Shown here piece by piece: positions 44,484 through 55,412 of a DNA stretch of 64,000 nt (position 1 is the stretch's first letter; each line of letters opens with the position of its first letter). The translations under genes were made by a program, and so were the position numbers. Source of the DNA: Platanthera guangdongensis (Eukaryota; Streptophyta; Magnoliopsida; Asparagales; Orchidaceae); NCBI GenBank assembly GCA_039583875.1, contig CM077165.1, positions 75,008,757-75,072,756 of the forward strand. Direction: 5' to 3'. The notes below the pieces were generated by a model that was given only the letters and a program-made list of their open reading frames with translations, had not been told where the DNA came from and did no database searches.

Positions 44484-45189
44484 TCTTGTCATTTTCGACC
44501 AACCCTAAGAATAATAACAAATAGCCGCAAGATATTCCAAGTTTTTCTGAATCCCAAATTTTTTTCCTTAATCGGAAACGTCGCTCTTCATTATCATTCT
44601 TGTCGATTTGCTTCCGATCCAGATCGATTCAAAGAAGTTGATTCAGAGATCATGTCATTCTATAATCTACAGATCCAATACCTGATCTTGTTGTGTCCAG
44701 AGAATTTCAGGTCCAGATATCTTGTCAATTCTTCTTCAACATTTCTAATAAAGCCGCAAAGTTCAAGGAAGAAGAACAGGCAGAAGTTTTCAAGATCTGA
44801 GATCAAATCACTATTTGTATTTGTTTATTTCAATTTATTCTTGTAGGATATCTTTCTCCGAGTCGTAGGAGCTTTGTTCTCCGAGTTCTTGTAGGAAGTT
44901 TTATCTTCCGAGTGTAGATCTAGTTTTTGGGATCGAGTTGTAGGAACGTTGTTCCAAGGTGTAGGATTATTTTCAATCCGAGATTAGTGGCGTAGCCGAA
45001 TCTAGTGCATTGCTAGATCGGTGAGTGGAAAGTGGATGTACCCAAGGTTGGGGAACCACTATAATTCTTGGTGTCATCTGTGATTGCTTGGTTAATTTTC
45101 TGTTCATCGCTCATTAATTTTTTATTCCGCAAAAATACGCACAACTCACCTATTCACCCCCTTTAAGGGATTTAGGTAAGACAACTAAA

Positions 45190-47835
45190 ACATTTTCATT
45201 TAGGTAAGCAAACTAAAAATAGTTTTAAATCCATATCTAAGAGTGATTCACCAAGAATTTTGTATTTGCTACATATGGACCTTTTTGACCTATTGCAATA
45301 TAATGTTTGGGAGGAAAGTCATACACTTTAGTTATTATTGATGATTTCTCAAGATTATTTTGGGTGTTCTTTCTTAGAAACAAGTCAGATACGTTCAAAG
45401 TTCTTACAGACTTTCTCTGGAACATCAAGAATGAGTATTCTACTCAGATTGCATTGATTAGAAGTTATTATGGCACTGAGTTTGAGTATCTTCTGATGAG
45501 AGAATTTTGTAGTAAAGAAGGAATTTGGAAGTATTTCTCTGCTCCTAGAACTCCTTAACAAAATAGGGTGGCAGAAAGGAAAAATAGCAACATAATTGAT
45601 TCTGTTGGAACATTACTTGCAGATTTTCACTTACCCCTATCCTTTTGTACAGAGGCAGTAAGTACATCAAATTATGTTCTTAACAGAAGTCTGATTCATA
45701 AACTCAAGGGTAAGACTCCCTATGAATTGGTCAAAAATAAGAAACCTAAAGTAAGTTATTTTAAAAGTTTTGGGTGTAAATGTTATATCCATAATAATGA
45801 TAAGAAACACTTAAGAAAATTTGAATCCAAAGATGTAGAAGGAATACTTCTTGGATATTCTCTAGTCAGTATGGCTTATAGGGTTTATAATAAATCTACT
45901 TTTAAAATAAAAGACTCCATACATGTATCTTTTGATGAAACTAACATGTTTTAAAATGAGAGGAATACTTCTACCAAAGATTATTTTCTGGAACCAATTC
46001 TTTGTAAAAAAACTAGAAGAATTAACTCTCAAGTAATAGGATACATTGCAACCCTCTCAACTGAATACTAAAGATAGTGATGAAGATGATTCTGAAATTT
46101 ATGTTGGAAGAGTTATAGTTAATGAAATTCCATAAGAGGAATTACCAATACAAAGCATTGAAGAACCAACTCCACCTGTTGATTATGTCACTCTTAGAGA
46201 TCACCCTAGATCTCAAGTGATTGAAGACATATCAGCTGTTGTGCAAAAAAGGTATCAACTTAATCAAGAAAAGACGCACACATGTTTTCTATCTCAGATT
46301 AAACCTCAATCAATTAAGGATGCAGAACAAGATCCTCATTGGATCATTGCATTGCAAGAGGAGCTCAATCAGTTTGAGAGAAGTAGAGTTTAGGACTTTG
46401 TTCCAAGACCCGAAGACTATCTAGTAAATATAACTAAATGGGTCTTCAAAAATAAATTGGATTCTAAAGGAGTTATAGTGAGAAATAAAGCTAGACTGGT
46501 AGCTCAAAGTTATTCATAGGAGGAAGTAATAGATTATTACCAAACATTTGCTCCTGTTGTAAGATTAGAAGCTATCAGAATATTTCTTGCTTTTGCTGCA
46601 TTCAAGAAGTTCAAAGTATATCAGATAGAAGTAAAGAGTGTATTCCTGAATGGAGATATCAAAGAGGAAGTATATGTGAAACAACCTCTAAGTTTTATCT
46701 TTTCAACTTACTCTTCTGATATTTGTAAACATAATAAAGCTCTTTATGGTCTTAAACAAGCCCTAAGAGCTTGGTATGAGACCCTTGCTACTTTTCTACT
46801 AGAAAATAAATTTTGTAGTGTCAAGATTGATAAAACTAAATTTTTTTAGAAATCATAATACTGAAATTTACTAGTTTAAATATATGTTGACGATATAATT
46901 TTGGGCCTACTGATTCCATACTTTGCAAAAGGTTCTCTTACCTAATGTATTTAAATTTGGAAATGAGTAGTATTGGTGAATTATCATATTTTCTTGGTTT
47001 GCAAGTGAAGCAAACACCTGATGGCGTCTTCATATCTCAATCTAAATATGCTAAAGTTTTGATTAAAAGATTTGGGATGTCAGATGTCTCCTCTATGAAA
47101 ACACCCATGCCTACTAATACTGTAGTTGATAATGATGATCAAGGAAAATCTGTTGATCAAAAAACAAATAGAACTATCATTGGGTCTCTATTATATTTAA
47201 CAACAATTAGACCAGATATTATGTTTGCAACCTGTATTTGTGCGATGTTTCAGGTCAATCCTAAAGAATCATACCTTACCTTAGTAAAAAGAATTTTAAG
47301 ATATATAAAGGGTTGTCCTAATTTAGGACTCTAGTATAATTTTGAGTCAGAATTTGAATTAACTGGATTCACAGATGCTGACTATGCTGGATGAAGAGTT
47401 GGCAGAAAAAGCACATCAGGAACTTGTCAATTTCCTGGTGAAGGGCTTGTGTCATGGTTTTGTAAGAAACAAACATTTGTTTCTACTTCAATTGCTGAAG
47501 CTTAATATATAGCAGCAGACAGTTGTTGTTCACAGATTTTGTTGATTCAAAATCAACTTCTAAATTATGGATTCAATTTAAAAAATTTTATAATATACTG
47601 TGATAATACCAGTGTAATTTCAATTGCACAGAATCCAGTCCTTCATAGTAGGACTAAACATATAGAAATAAAGCATCACTTTATCAGGGACAATGTAGAT
47701 AAAAATAAAATTATTCTTGAATTTATACCTACTTATTTACAAAGAGCAGACATTTTCACCAAACCATTAGATGAAAAGAAACATAATTTCTTTTTAAATC
47801 TGTTAGGAATGTTTGATGGAGAAACATTAAATTGA
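45190..47835 (+). pseudogene. Copia B integrase, RT and RNase H
   Basis: Integrase core: VIIDDFSRLFWVFFL with the first Asp; the second Asp region reads RSYYGTEF, so RTDHG-type Asp is lost; then a TAA replaces the first Gln of the PQQNG motif, followed by RVAERKN with the Glu. RT: ARLVAQ-like RLVAQSYS, NGDIKEEVYVKQP, ALYGLKQALRAWYETL, and YVDDIILG (about 46880) among several stops and a frame change about 46850-46940. Then GELSYFLGLQVKQ, MKTPMPTN, SLLYLTTIRPDIMF and VKRILRYIKG. RNase H: STSIAEA with a stop in place of Glu, NPVLHSRTKHIEIKHHFIRDNV and DIFTKPL, ending with TGA at 47833-47835. The enzyme set is inactive. Lineage SIRE by RT motifs. Confidence 0.88.
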
Positions 47836-48060
47836 TTTTGAACGGAGATCGACGAATTTCAACTTTTCGTCGAACAGAGATCGACGAATTATAACTTTTC
47901 GTGGAACGGAGTTTGACGAGTTATGAACCTTTCGTCGAACTACGAATTTTGAACTTTTCGTCAAATGGAGATCATCTAATTATGAAATCTTTCGTGAAGC
48001 TTTCGACGAATGGAGTTCGACGAATTGTGCACCTTTCGACGAATTGATTTTCGTCTGTTC
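47836..48060. repeat. Internal TCGACGAA array between copia B RNase H and the downstream ORF
   Basis: Five TCGACGAA and two inverted TTCGTCGA, with variants, in 210 bases directly after the RNase H stop. The same word fills the U3 of this element (51010-51297). Confidence 0.82.
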
Positions 48061-48072
48061 AACTTCTAAAAC

Positions 48073-48081
48073 CTTATATTA
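48073..48081 (+). promoter_or_regulatory. TATA-like box upstream of the copia B downstream ORF
   Basis: CTTATATTA, about 20 bases after the internal array and about 75 before the ATG at 48157. It is weaker than the LTR boxes. TTTTAGTTTACAG just before the ATG also looks like a splice acceptor, so a spliced message is an alternative. Confidence 0.4.
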
Positions 48082-48156
48082 GGTTTTCATCAAACTCCAT
48101 CCCGCGTATTCTCCATTTCTGTTCTCTTGCACTTGATCATTTTAGTTTACAGGAAA

Positions 48157-50700
48157 ATGGCAGTGTAACCAGTGACTCTCAATGTAATGAAATTCAATGC
48201 CGGCTTCGACATTGATATGGAAACTTTTTGCCATTCAGGTCAAATTTCCAAGATATTTTGCAATTATTTGAGGCACAGCAACTGCGTAATTTTATGACCA
48301 CTAGAATCAAACTCCCCTTCACAGAGATAAAAGAATGGGTTCATACCGCAAGGATTCCTGATCACACAACTATTATTAGATCAATCATAGGACATCAGGT
48401 TTCACTTACCCCGATAATTTTCTCTGAAAGTTTTGGCTTAGCCACTGGAAAAGATGATATAGAATTATCTAGTACAGAATTTGATGTTATGCTTGATAAA
48501 ATGGGTCACAGACTAGGAAACCCTAACCACTTATTAAAAAAATAAATTTTTTATAGAATATAAATTTTTGGCCATTGCGGTTAGGAAAGTTCTTCTAGGC
48601 AAACATTTAGCCCATGACTATGTCACCAGGCACCAATTCCTATTGATGTGTGCTCTGGTTGATCAGAAAAATATTAACTGGGGGACAATATTATTTAATT
48701 CTATCAAAAAAAGATTAATAAGAAAGATGTAAGTTATGGAAGGATCTTGGGTATTTTTATCCAGACCAAATGCCCAGAGGTCTTGGTTTCCCAAACAGTG
48801 CATATTAATGCATCTAAGAGGATCACCTCTACTTTGTTTGTAAAGTTGGAAAGGGTGATTCAAAAGCCATCCATGGCTGAATTCTATAGGGCAGCTTCTG
48901 AAAGCACAAGGGCTGTCCCATCTACTCTCCTAACTCCATAAGAAGATCCTTACTTTGTATCTTCCACTCCACCATCTCCACATCATTCCCCTAAACCTTC
49001 CACACCACCTTCTCTACACACAAATTTGTTAGAAGAAGTTCCATCTTCCACCATTCATACAGATTCTCCTCATGCAGATTCCCTAGATCCTCAGTCACCT
49101 CATTCATCTCCACTTCATTCATCTCCACTTCAATTATCACCACCTCATATCTCTCCACCTCATTTTTCTCCACCACAATTACCCTTCCAGGAGACTATTC
49201 CTGATGACATTCCCCCTGTCATCAATCCTTCAACTATACCACAAGCTTTTCAGATTCCATCCTCTACATCTACTCAAAATGCACTTGAGTTTAAGTATCT
49301 AGATTTTATATCTATTGCTACTCAGCTTCTTGACTTCATCACTCCCATACTCGAGAAACACTTAGGTGATTCTTTGTCTACTGTTTTGACTTATATTTTA
49401 GAACTCTCCTCTATAATTCACTCTCTCCATTCTGTCCCTTCTTCTGGGGGCCTAGCTTCAGTTTTCCCTGGATCTAGGCAGGGGGAGATGCTTAATGAAG
49501 AAGCTCTAGTTGCACCAGCTAATGAAGAAGCTGTAGTTCCAGAATCAGAAATGACAGTTATGGATGTGTTCTCAAAACCTCCAGAGGTTATAACTATTTG
49601 TGATTTCCTTATTAATCCCACAATTGATATATATTCTTTATTATCAGATTTTGATTAACTACATAGTCATGTTCCCAGCCTACTAGATTTTGGAAAATAT
49701 CCTTCTAGAGCTATAGTTTGTTACACTGCTCCTATTAATCCTTCTTCCTTAGAATAGTTTTTACAAGATATTTCTATCAGTTTTGATTCTACCTCACAGT
49801 CTATGATAGTTGATGAACCAACCCCACATATTACTATACTTGATGATTTAATGAATATTGCTGAGCAGATTCATTCCCCTCCTAAAAGGGATTAATCTCC
49901 AATGACTAAAATGATGATCTGCCTAATAAGGATAAAGAAGATGTAGATAAATTATATAAGCAAATTGATGAATTATATGATCACCCAGAAAGTCCAGTCT
50001 AGTGATGATACAGATTATGATGAATCAGAAGATTCTGGTAATAAGAAAAGGAAAAGCAGCAAAAAAGGCTCAAGCCAGGGTTGCTCTTCAACCTTCTTCT
50101 ACTGCTGATATCCCATATTACATTTTACATGGGATCACTCTTACACCAGACCATCCAAGCTAGATAAGATATTCTAAGAATGAGCTGAAAAGGAGGAAGA
50201 AAATGAAAAGGTATCATTTAGTTCCAAAGTCTTGGAGTGGTCCTCCTCCACCTCCTCCAGCAGCAGGTTCTACAGGTACTTCTTCTCAGAGCCCTACTTC
50301 TCAGAACAACATAATACAGGTAAGACAGACCTGCATGGTCTGAGATATATTGAAGATAGAGCAGCCAGCAATATCCTGCCCAAGAAAGGACAGCTTATCC
50401 AGTAATTGAACCTAAATAAGACCATGTTTATAGAATCGTCAGGTTCAAAGAACAAGTTGCTCTTGCTCAAATAAGGAAGGCAATAATTGAAGGTAAGGAT
50501 ACCACTCAGTTTACTACCATGTCTTCTTACAGGCAACAAGAATTGGAAAATATCAGAATAAAAGCATGTTTAATTTTGATAAATATATGAGCTTGCATCC
50601 AGAGGCAGTTGTTCCTACAGTCTCCTCTCCGAAGATTATTGGTGCTCATGATATGAAACTAAGCAAAAGAGAGTCTGATGATCCTATAAGATAACTGATC
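48157..50700 (+). pseudogene. Copia B ORF after pol (SIRE env position; plant transposon-protein-like)
   Basis: The ATG at 48157 opens MKFNAGFDIDMETF (with a stop after four codons), then changes frame near 48225 to NFQDILQLFEAQQLRNFM, TRIKLPFTEIKEW, and after 48546 KFLAIAVRKVLLGKHLAHDYVT, INWGTILFNSIKKRLI. This resembles plant proteins grouped as putative plant transposon proteins, often found after pol. A Ser/Pro-rich part follows (49026-49658, PHSSPLHSSPLQLSPPHIS) with EEALVAPANEEAVVPESE, then a badly decayed remainder to about 50700 (SWSGPPPPPPAAGSTGTSS). Stops and frame changes are frequent. Position as in the env-like ORF of SIRE elements; I see no membrane or signal segment. Function unknown. 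Confidence 0.55.
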
Positions 50701-51009
50701 TTCACCAAGTCCTCTTCTGATCCTTCAGCTGGTGCATCACAAAAGGATTCTATTTTTTATTCATTATTATTATAACTTTCCTTTTACTTTTTATATCTAC
50801 TGAAAATTTAAGATTCTGTCAGATAATATATTCTTTGAGTGTTTCTTATTTGATAGTAACCTCACCCAAATAGGGGAGATTGTTGGAACTCCTTATTACT
50901 GATTTGGGCTAGGATTACTATTAGGATTTTATTTTGACCCAACATGTATAGACTAAGAGTCATATTTTATTTCCAGAATTATTTCAGAAGGAATTCCAGA
51001 GATGCTCAG

Positions 51010-51297
51010 TTCGACGAACTATGAACTCCGTTCGACGAACTCTGAACTTAGCTCGACTAACTTAGGTCTCAAACACTGAGCTTAGTTCGACTAACTCTGA
51101 GCTCAGTTCGACGAACGAGGAGCTCAGCTCGATGAAAGTGATATCTCAGTTTGTTGAAGATCAGTTCGACGAATGCCAAGCTAAGTTCGACGAATGCAGA
51201 TCATAGCTCGATGAAAGTGATAGTTCAGTCTTTGAAAGCTCAGTTCGACGAAAGTCAAGCCCAGGTCAACGAAATACTTGCTGAGTTCGACGAATCA
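51010..51297. repeat. TTCGACGAA array in the copia B U3
   Basis: Seven exact TTCGACGAA words plus variants (CTCGACTAA, TTCGACTAA, CTCGATGAA), often in AGCTCAGTTCGACGAA context, ending six bases before the TATA box. Confidence 0.88.
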
Positions 51298-51302
51298 GAC
51301 AG

Positions 51303-51313
51303 TTTATATATTA
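51303..51313 (+). promoter_or_regulatory. TATA box of the copia B LTR
   Basis: TTTATATATTA directly after the palindrome array. Confidence 0.6.
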
Positions 51314-51523
51314 ACAGATGGCAAAATGATTTCAAAGATTTGGTAACTGAAACTTTGATATTTAATGTTAATTAATGTAATGAATATAATCGTTTAAGGC
51401 AGCATTAAATATGGATTTATCACAGAGTTATTAATCTAATTAATTATCAAGGCAGTTATGAATTCTCAAAGGATTCAGACGTTTCGAAATTTGTTTATTT
51501 CAAACATTGAAATCTTCCTGACA

Positions 51524-51525
<2 letters not shown>

Positions 51526-51563
<38 letters not shown>

Positions 51564-52237
51564 AAGATTATTGTAGAGATGGCTGATACATAGAGTAGTT
51601 AGAGACACAGAGATATAGAGATATACTTCATTCTACTTCAGAGTCTCCAAAAGACATCCTATTTCATATCTATCTGGAATATCTACTGGAGAGCAACAAC
51701 ACTCAAGAAGGCCTACACCCTGAAAAAAACGTCTTATCCCTTGATCACAAGATCAATTCAAATCAGGGGGAGCATTTTTCAACATCATTCACTAAGTCTT
51801 CTCAGAGACTCTTGAAAGAGAAGACAACATCTAACTCATTTATTGTATTCTTTAAACTATGTACAGGGTTCCAACTCCCTTCAAAAGTTAACCCTTGGTT
51901 CATAAGTCACCTGCTCAAAAGACTTAGGTTGGTTTTTGGGTACCTGATCAAAAGCCCAAAGGTTTGTTAGATCTCCATTAGAAAATAGATCTTCTGGTGA
52001 CAGGGAACCTGATCAAAAACCTATAGTGGTTTCCTACCAAGGTGGTAGAACAATAGACGTACCTAGATTTATTGGGGAACTACTATAAATTCCTTGTGTC
52101 ATCTACAATTGTTTTCTTTTTATTTGTGTGCTGTGATTTATATATATATATATATATATATAACACTAATTTTGAAAACTACTCTAAAAAAATTAAAGTT
52201 TTTAAAATACATTATTTAACCCCCCCCCCCCCCCCCC
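51526..52237. repeat. Simple repeats in the copia B LTR
   Basis: (AT)n at 51526-51559, (TA)n at about 52138-52162 and C18 at 52220-52237. The first two are likely to vary in length between individuals; the C run is also a place where assembly length is unreliable. Confidence 0.9.
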
Positions 52238-52267
52238 TCTAGTGTAAAGTTAGATCTATCCCTTCAC

Positions 52268-53373
52268 TTTCAGACAAGCTGTTTGATGAATAAAGCCATG
52301 GCTCACACAAAAAGCAGAGAATTGACGGCTTATATATTTCTTGGCCTTATCAGTACGAATAACCAAAATTGGCCCACGAAACTATGATGAGATCTCATTA
52401 TAAAATATAGTGAATACAGAGAACAGCTCAGAATGATCCTTCAAAGATACAGCCAAGTGCACCTAGAGAAATAATCAATAAATGTAATAAAGTATAAGCT
52501 ACCTCTACCAACAGTGGCCATAGAAGAAGGACCTCAGATGTCAGAGTGAACTAGTTCAAAACGACGCGAAGAACTTCGTCCTGTTCGAGCTGGGAAAGAT
52601 AAGCGATGATGTTTGCCCAACTCATAGGCCTCACAATTCATTGGAAAATCCTCTGAAGGAAGTTCTGGAAAAAGTTGATGAATGAGGCAAGAAGGAGGAT
52701 GACCAAGACGACGATGCCATTGTTGAAGAGACGAAGAAGCAAAAAAAGCAACGACTTGATCAAGAAAAAAGAAACCACCACATACAGTTCTAGTAGCATT
52801 CGTAGCTTTGGAGACAGAATCTGAGAAATAACAAGTGGTGCTAGTAAATGTTATAGTGCAATTCATCTGAGTATAGAGAGCATGAACAAAGAGCAAATTG
52901 CACGGGAAAGTGAGGACATAGATAGTATCTTCGAGGACCAAAGATGAGGAGATATGTACAGTCCCACAACCATGAACAGGAGTAGAAGTCCCATCTGCAT
53001 TAACAATAGGAGATAACCTATTCTGGGAAGTCAAAGAGGAGAATAAACGAGAGTTGTCAATCATGTGACAAGTAGCACCAGAGTCAATAAGCCACTTATT
53101 AGAGGAGGCCACAAGAGCATGCGCTGTAGAGGAGAGAAGAGAATCCATATTCAGTGGGAAAGAAACTAGAACAAAATATCTAACCGCACGGTTAGAAACA
53201 AACCGGACAAGAACAAGATGACAAACTGGTCGTAAAAAGAAATCAAACACAACAAAGAGACCGGTAGAAAAAGTAAACTGCATGGGTTGAGGAGAAGCCG
53301 GAAACAACAATGCAGCGAAGAAACCCCGCAGACCAAAAAACTCATGAACAAATTGCAGGAACAAACTGACCAA
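52268..53373 (-). pseudogene. Copia M3 protease and integrase N-terminal fragment
   Basis: On the minus strand the order is aspartic protease WLIDSGATCHMI (about 53090, intact DSG), the variable region, the GAG-pre-integrase box LQQWHRRLGHPP (about 52715) and the start of integrase (FELVHSDI, 52540; then YFITFIDYFSRCTWLYL and LVIRTDKAKKY with stops between, down to about 52268). The fragment ends at the copia B LTR. The 80 codons before the protease do not look like gag and no zinc knuckle is found, so gag is missing or replaced. Integrase Asp positions are visible but the C-terminal half is gone. Confidence 0.85.
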
Positions 53374-53740
53374 GAATAGTCACAGAAAGAAGCAGAGACC
53401 GCCCAGTCACAGTGTCAACACACCAGTGGGAAGGAAAAAGCCACGACCAAAATGCGGGACACGCAACAAAGAAAAAACAAGCCATAGGAAGACAACCTGC
53501 GAGGATAAAGAAGAGAAGATAGAGCAAACTGCTAAGAAGTCGTGTGAACAGAACAATATGCAACACAGGGTGACTAATAAAGGTGAAAAGAGCAAAGGAA
53601 GCCACACAGCAAACCGCACGAACACCACAAGTCGCAGACACAAGCGACTAACAAAGAAGTCGCGCAAATAAGAAGAAAGAGAAAAGCAAGAGTCTGCCCG
53701 GTCAAGGTGATAACACACCAGCAACAAGGAAGAAGCTAAG
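53374..53740. other. Unassigned stretch between copia M3 and the long LTR
   Basis: A-rich on the plus strand, with an imperfect direct repeat (GTGTCAACACACCAG at 53420 and GTGATAACACACCAG at 53707). Minus-strand frames here are long only because of T-rich composition. No gene or element end recognised. Confidence 0.4.
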
Positions 53741-54180
53741 TGTAACGCCTCCCCTGTAATGACCATATAATATGGGTCCGGCCGGTGCCCCACAACATAC
53801 GTACGCCACAGCTTTAGCATTAAAAATGGTATTAACTACCCAACTCAAAACTCAGAATAAAGCAACAGCGGAAACATACCAACAGAACTAGAAGTTTTCC
53901 ACTACCAATCAGGAGTATCAAAAAGGCCTTAAGGCCTTACTCAAAATAAGTCCAAAATTGAATGACGACAAGGTCAAACAACAACATGCAAAAGCACTCC
54001 TAGGCTACCTCGGCATGCAAGACAGAAATACCAATAACATGGAGCATCACAGTCAAGAAGAAAAACAATCTAGTAAGCATGGTAATCACATCATGAGGCT
54101 TAGGCCTTTTCGGTCGGCGCACTTGCTCACGCTTGCGATCCATGCCTTGTAAAAATTATGGTAATGTGGTTCAGCAAAGG

Positions 54181-54600
54181 CTAACCTTATAACGGTCCAG
54201 GCCCATCTCATGGGAACCCGCTGGCACCGCCAGCCTACCAGGGTCCAGACCCGGGCCCACCACTGGTAGTCAGCCTTTCACATTCAAGCCTGCAGGCCAT
54301 GTACCCCAACCCCTCTCCACGCCTGATTATCAGCAGCGGTGGGTTGTTGCCACTGGGGATCGAACCCAGGACCTTGATAAGAGAGCTTTCCACCACTCCC
54401 TCATCACCAATTGAGCTCTCTTATCAAGGTCCCCAGTGGCAACAACCCACCGCTGCTGATAATCAGGCGCGGAGAGGGGTTGGGGTGCATGGCCTGCAGG
54501 CTTGAATGTGAAAGGCTGACTACCAGTGGTGGGCCCGGGTCTGGACCCTAGTAGGCCGGCGGTGCCAGCGGGTTCCCATGGGATGGGCCTGGACCGTTAC
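54181..54600. mobile_element. Inverted SINE-like dimer (tRNA-derived) forming a long foldback
   Basis: Arm 1 (54190-54387) and arm 2 (54414-54600) are near-perfect inverted copies around a 26-base loop, with about six mismatches by eye. On the minus strand arm 1 plus loop contains AGCTCAATTGG (54407-54417), like an RNA polymerase III A box, and GGTTCGATCC (54357-54366), a perfect B box. Arm 2 lacks 11 bases exactly where the B box would be, which explains 198 versus 187 bases. CAAAGG before (54175-54180) and CAAAGA after (54601-54606) may be a target duplication. There is no poly-A tail. Confidence 0.6.
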
Positions 54601-54707
54601 CAAAGAGGTCTACCGAGTCTTATGCCCAGAACCGCCGTCTTACGGTGGCACTAACGCAGGAGTTAGCCGAAACCGCAACACGCCGATCCTGCCGGCTAAT
54701 ACGATCA

Positions 54708-54717
54708 TATATATAGG
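54708..54717 (-). promoter_or_regulatory. TATA box of the long LTR
   Basis: CCTATATATA on the minus strand, the best TATA candidate in the element. Confidence 0.45.
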
Positions 54718-55320
54718 CCAATATGAGAAAAGAAATGTAACAAATCTACAAGTCCACAAGCCACATAGTACAATCATATAAATGAAATGCAAGTACAACA
54801 ATAGTCCACAATAGAGTACAGAAAGAAAGAGAAATAAGGGCTTATGCCCAGTACATCAAATCCACTCTCTCTCAAAATAAATAACAGCGGAAGCTTTACT
54901 AGTGTATCAGATCTCATCCCCACATGAGGACGCACAGTAGTGGTAGTAGCCCGCTGAAACGGTATCTGCTCCTCAAGTCCTGCCTCCTCGACGTGCTGGT
55001 GCTCCATCTCCACGGCCTCCTAAAAAAGTTTGGTCACCGACCATTAGTCAAAACGACTAAGTCGTTTCCTCCGCACCTCGCCCCGCAGCTCCTAAGCATC
55101 GAGCGGGAGGACGAAGCGGAGGACAATAAGGGGTAGCAAAGTGGAAGCAGGTGACAGAATCTAACTAGCAGTTGTAACAAGTAATAATAATCTACTCTAG
55201 CAGTTCTATGTATGGTACAAGTAGTAAGTAAGAGCAGTGCAGTAAAGAAAGTACGAACAGTAGTAAGAGCAAGTAAATAAACTAAACTACCACTATACTA
55301 TCATCACAAACGTACCATAA

Positions 55321-55412
55321 CTTATATAAATGCCCATACAAATATATAAGTTAGGATTTGCAGGAAATTTAACTTATCATATAAAAGAGCCCATACTAAT
55401 TTATATGATAAG
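55321..55412. repeat. Two adjacent hairpins with the same loop
   Basis: Hairpin 1 (55321-55350) has arms CTTATATA and TATATAAG; hairpin 2 (55373-55412) has perfect 13-base arms CTTATCATATAAA and TTTATATGATAAG. Both loops contain GCCCATAC although the stems differ. Confidence 0.75.

Larger units (their letters stand above)
43532..45180 (+). repeat. Copia A 3' LTR
   Basis: It starts TGGGTATTTC after AATAGGGGGAGATTAT (43516-43531), the copia polypurine tract. U3 holds the CTCGAG array, TATA is at 44474-44483, and the end region has the SIRE-type CTATTCACCCCC (45158). The exact end is unclear because integrase sequence of copia B begins within a few dozen bases. The 190 bases before the LTR (43342-43531) are 3' UTR. 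Confidence 0.75.
45190..52266 (+). mobile_element. Copia B, 5'-truncated SIRE-like retrotransposon
   Basis: It begins at the integrase (GKQTKNSF, LLHMDLF) with gag and protease missing, then RT and RNase H (to 47835), a TTCGACGAA array, a TATA-like box, an ORF after pol (48157-50700), a polypurine tract (50869-50880) and the 3' LTR (50881 to about 52266). The RT motifs and the extra ORF fit the SIRE lineage. It is directly joined to the copia A LTR at the left. Confidence 0.85.
50881..52266 (+). repeat. Copia B 3' LTR
   Basis: It starts TGTTGGAACTCC after AAATAGGGGAGAT. U3 carries the TTCGACGAA array, TATA is at 51303-51313, then come an (AT)n run (51526-51559), a second (TA)n run (about 52138-52162) and an 18-base C run (52220-52237) before CTCTAGTG, the usual end region of SIRE LTRs. 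The end at 52266 (CCCTTCA) is a guess. Confidence 0.75.

Noticed and set aside
53166..53820. Hydrophobic minus-strand ORFs that could look like membrane proteins
   Set aside because: Phe/Leu/Ser-rich translation of T-rich DNA next to copia M3; no start context and no family.
54357..54417. tRNA gene suggested by A- and B-box sequences
   Set aside because: No cloverleaf can be folded around them, the two boxes flank a palindrome, and the unit is a dispersed SINE-like dimer.
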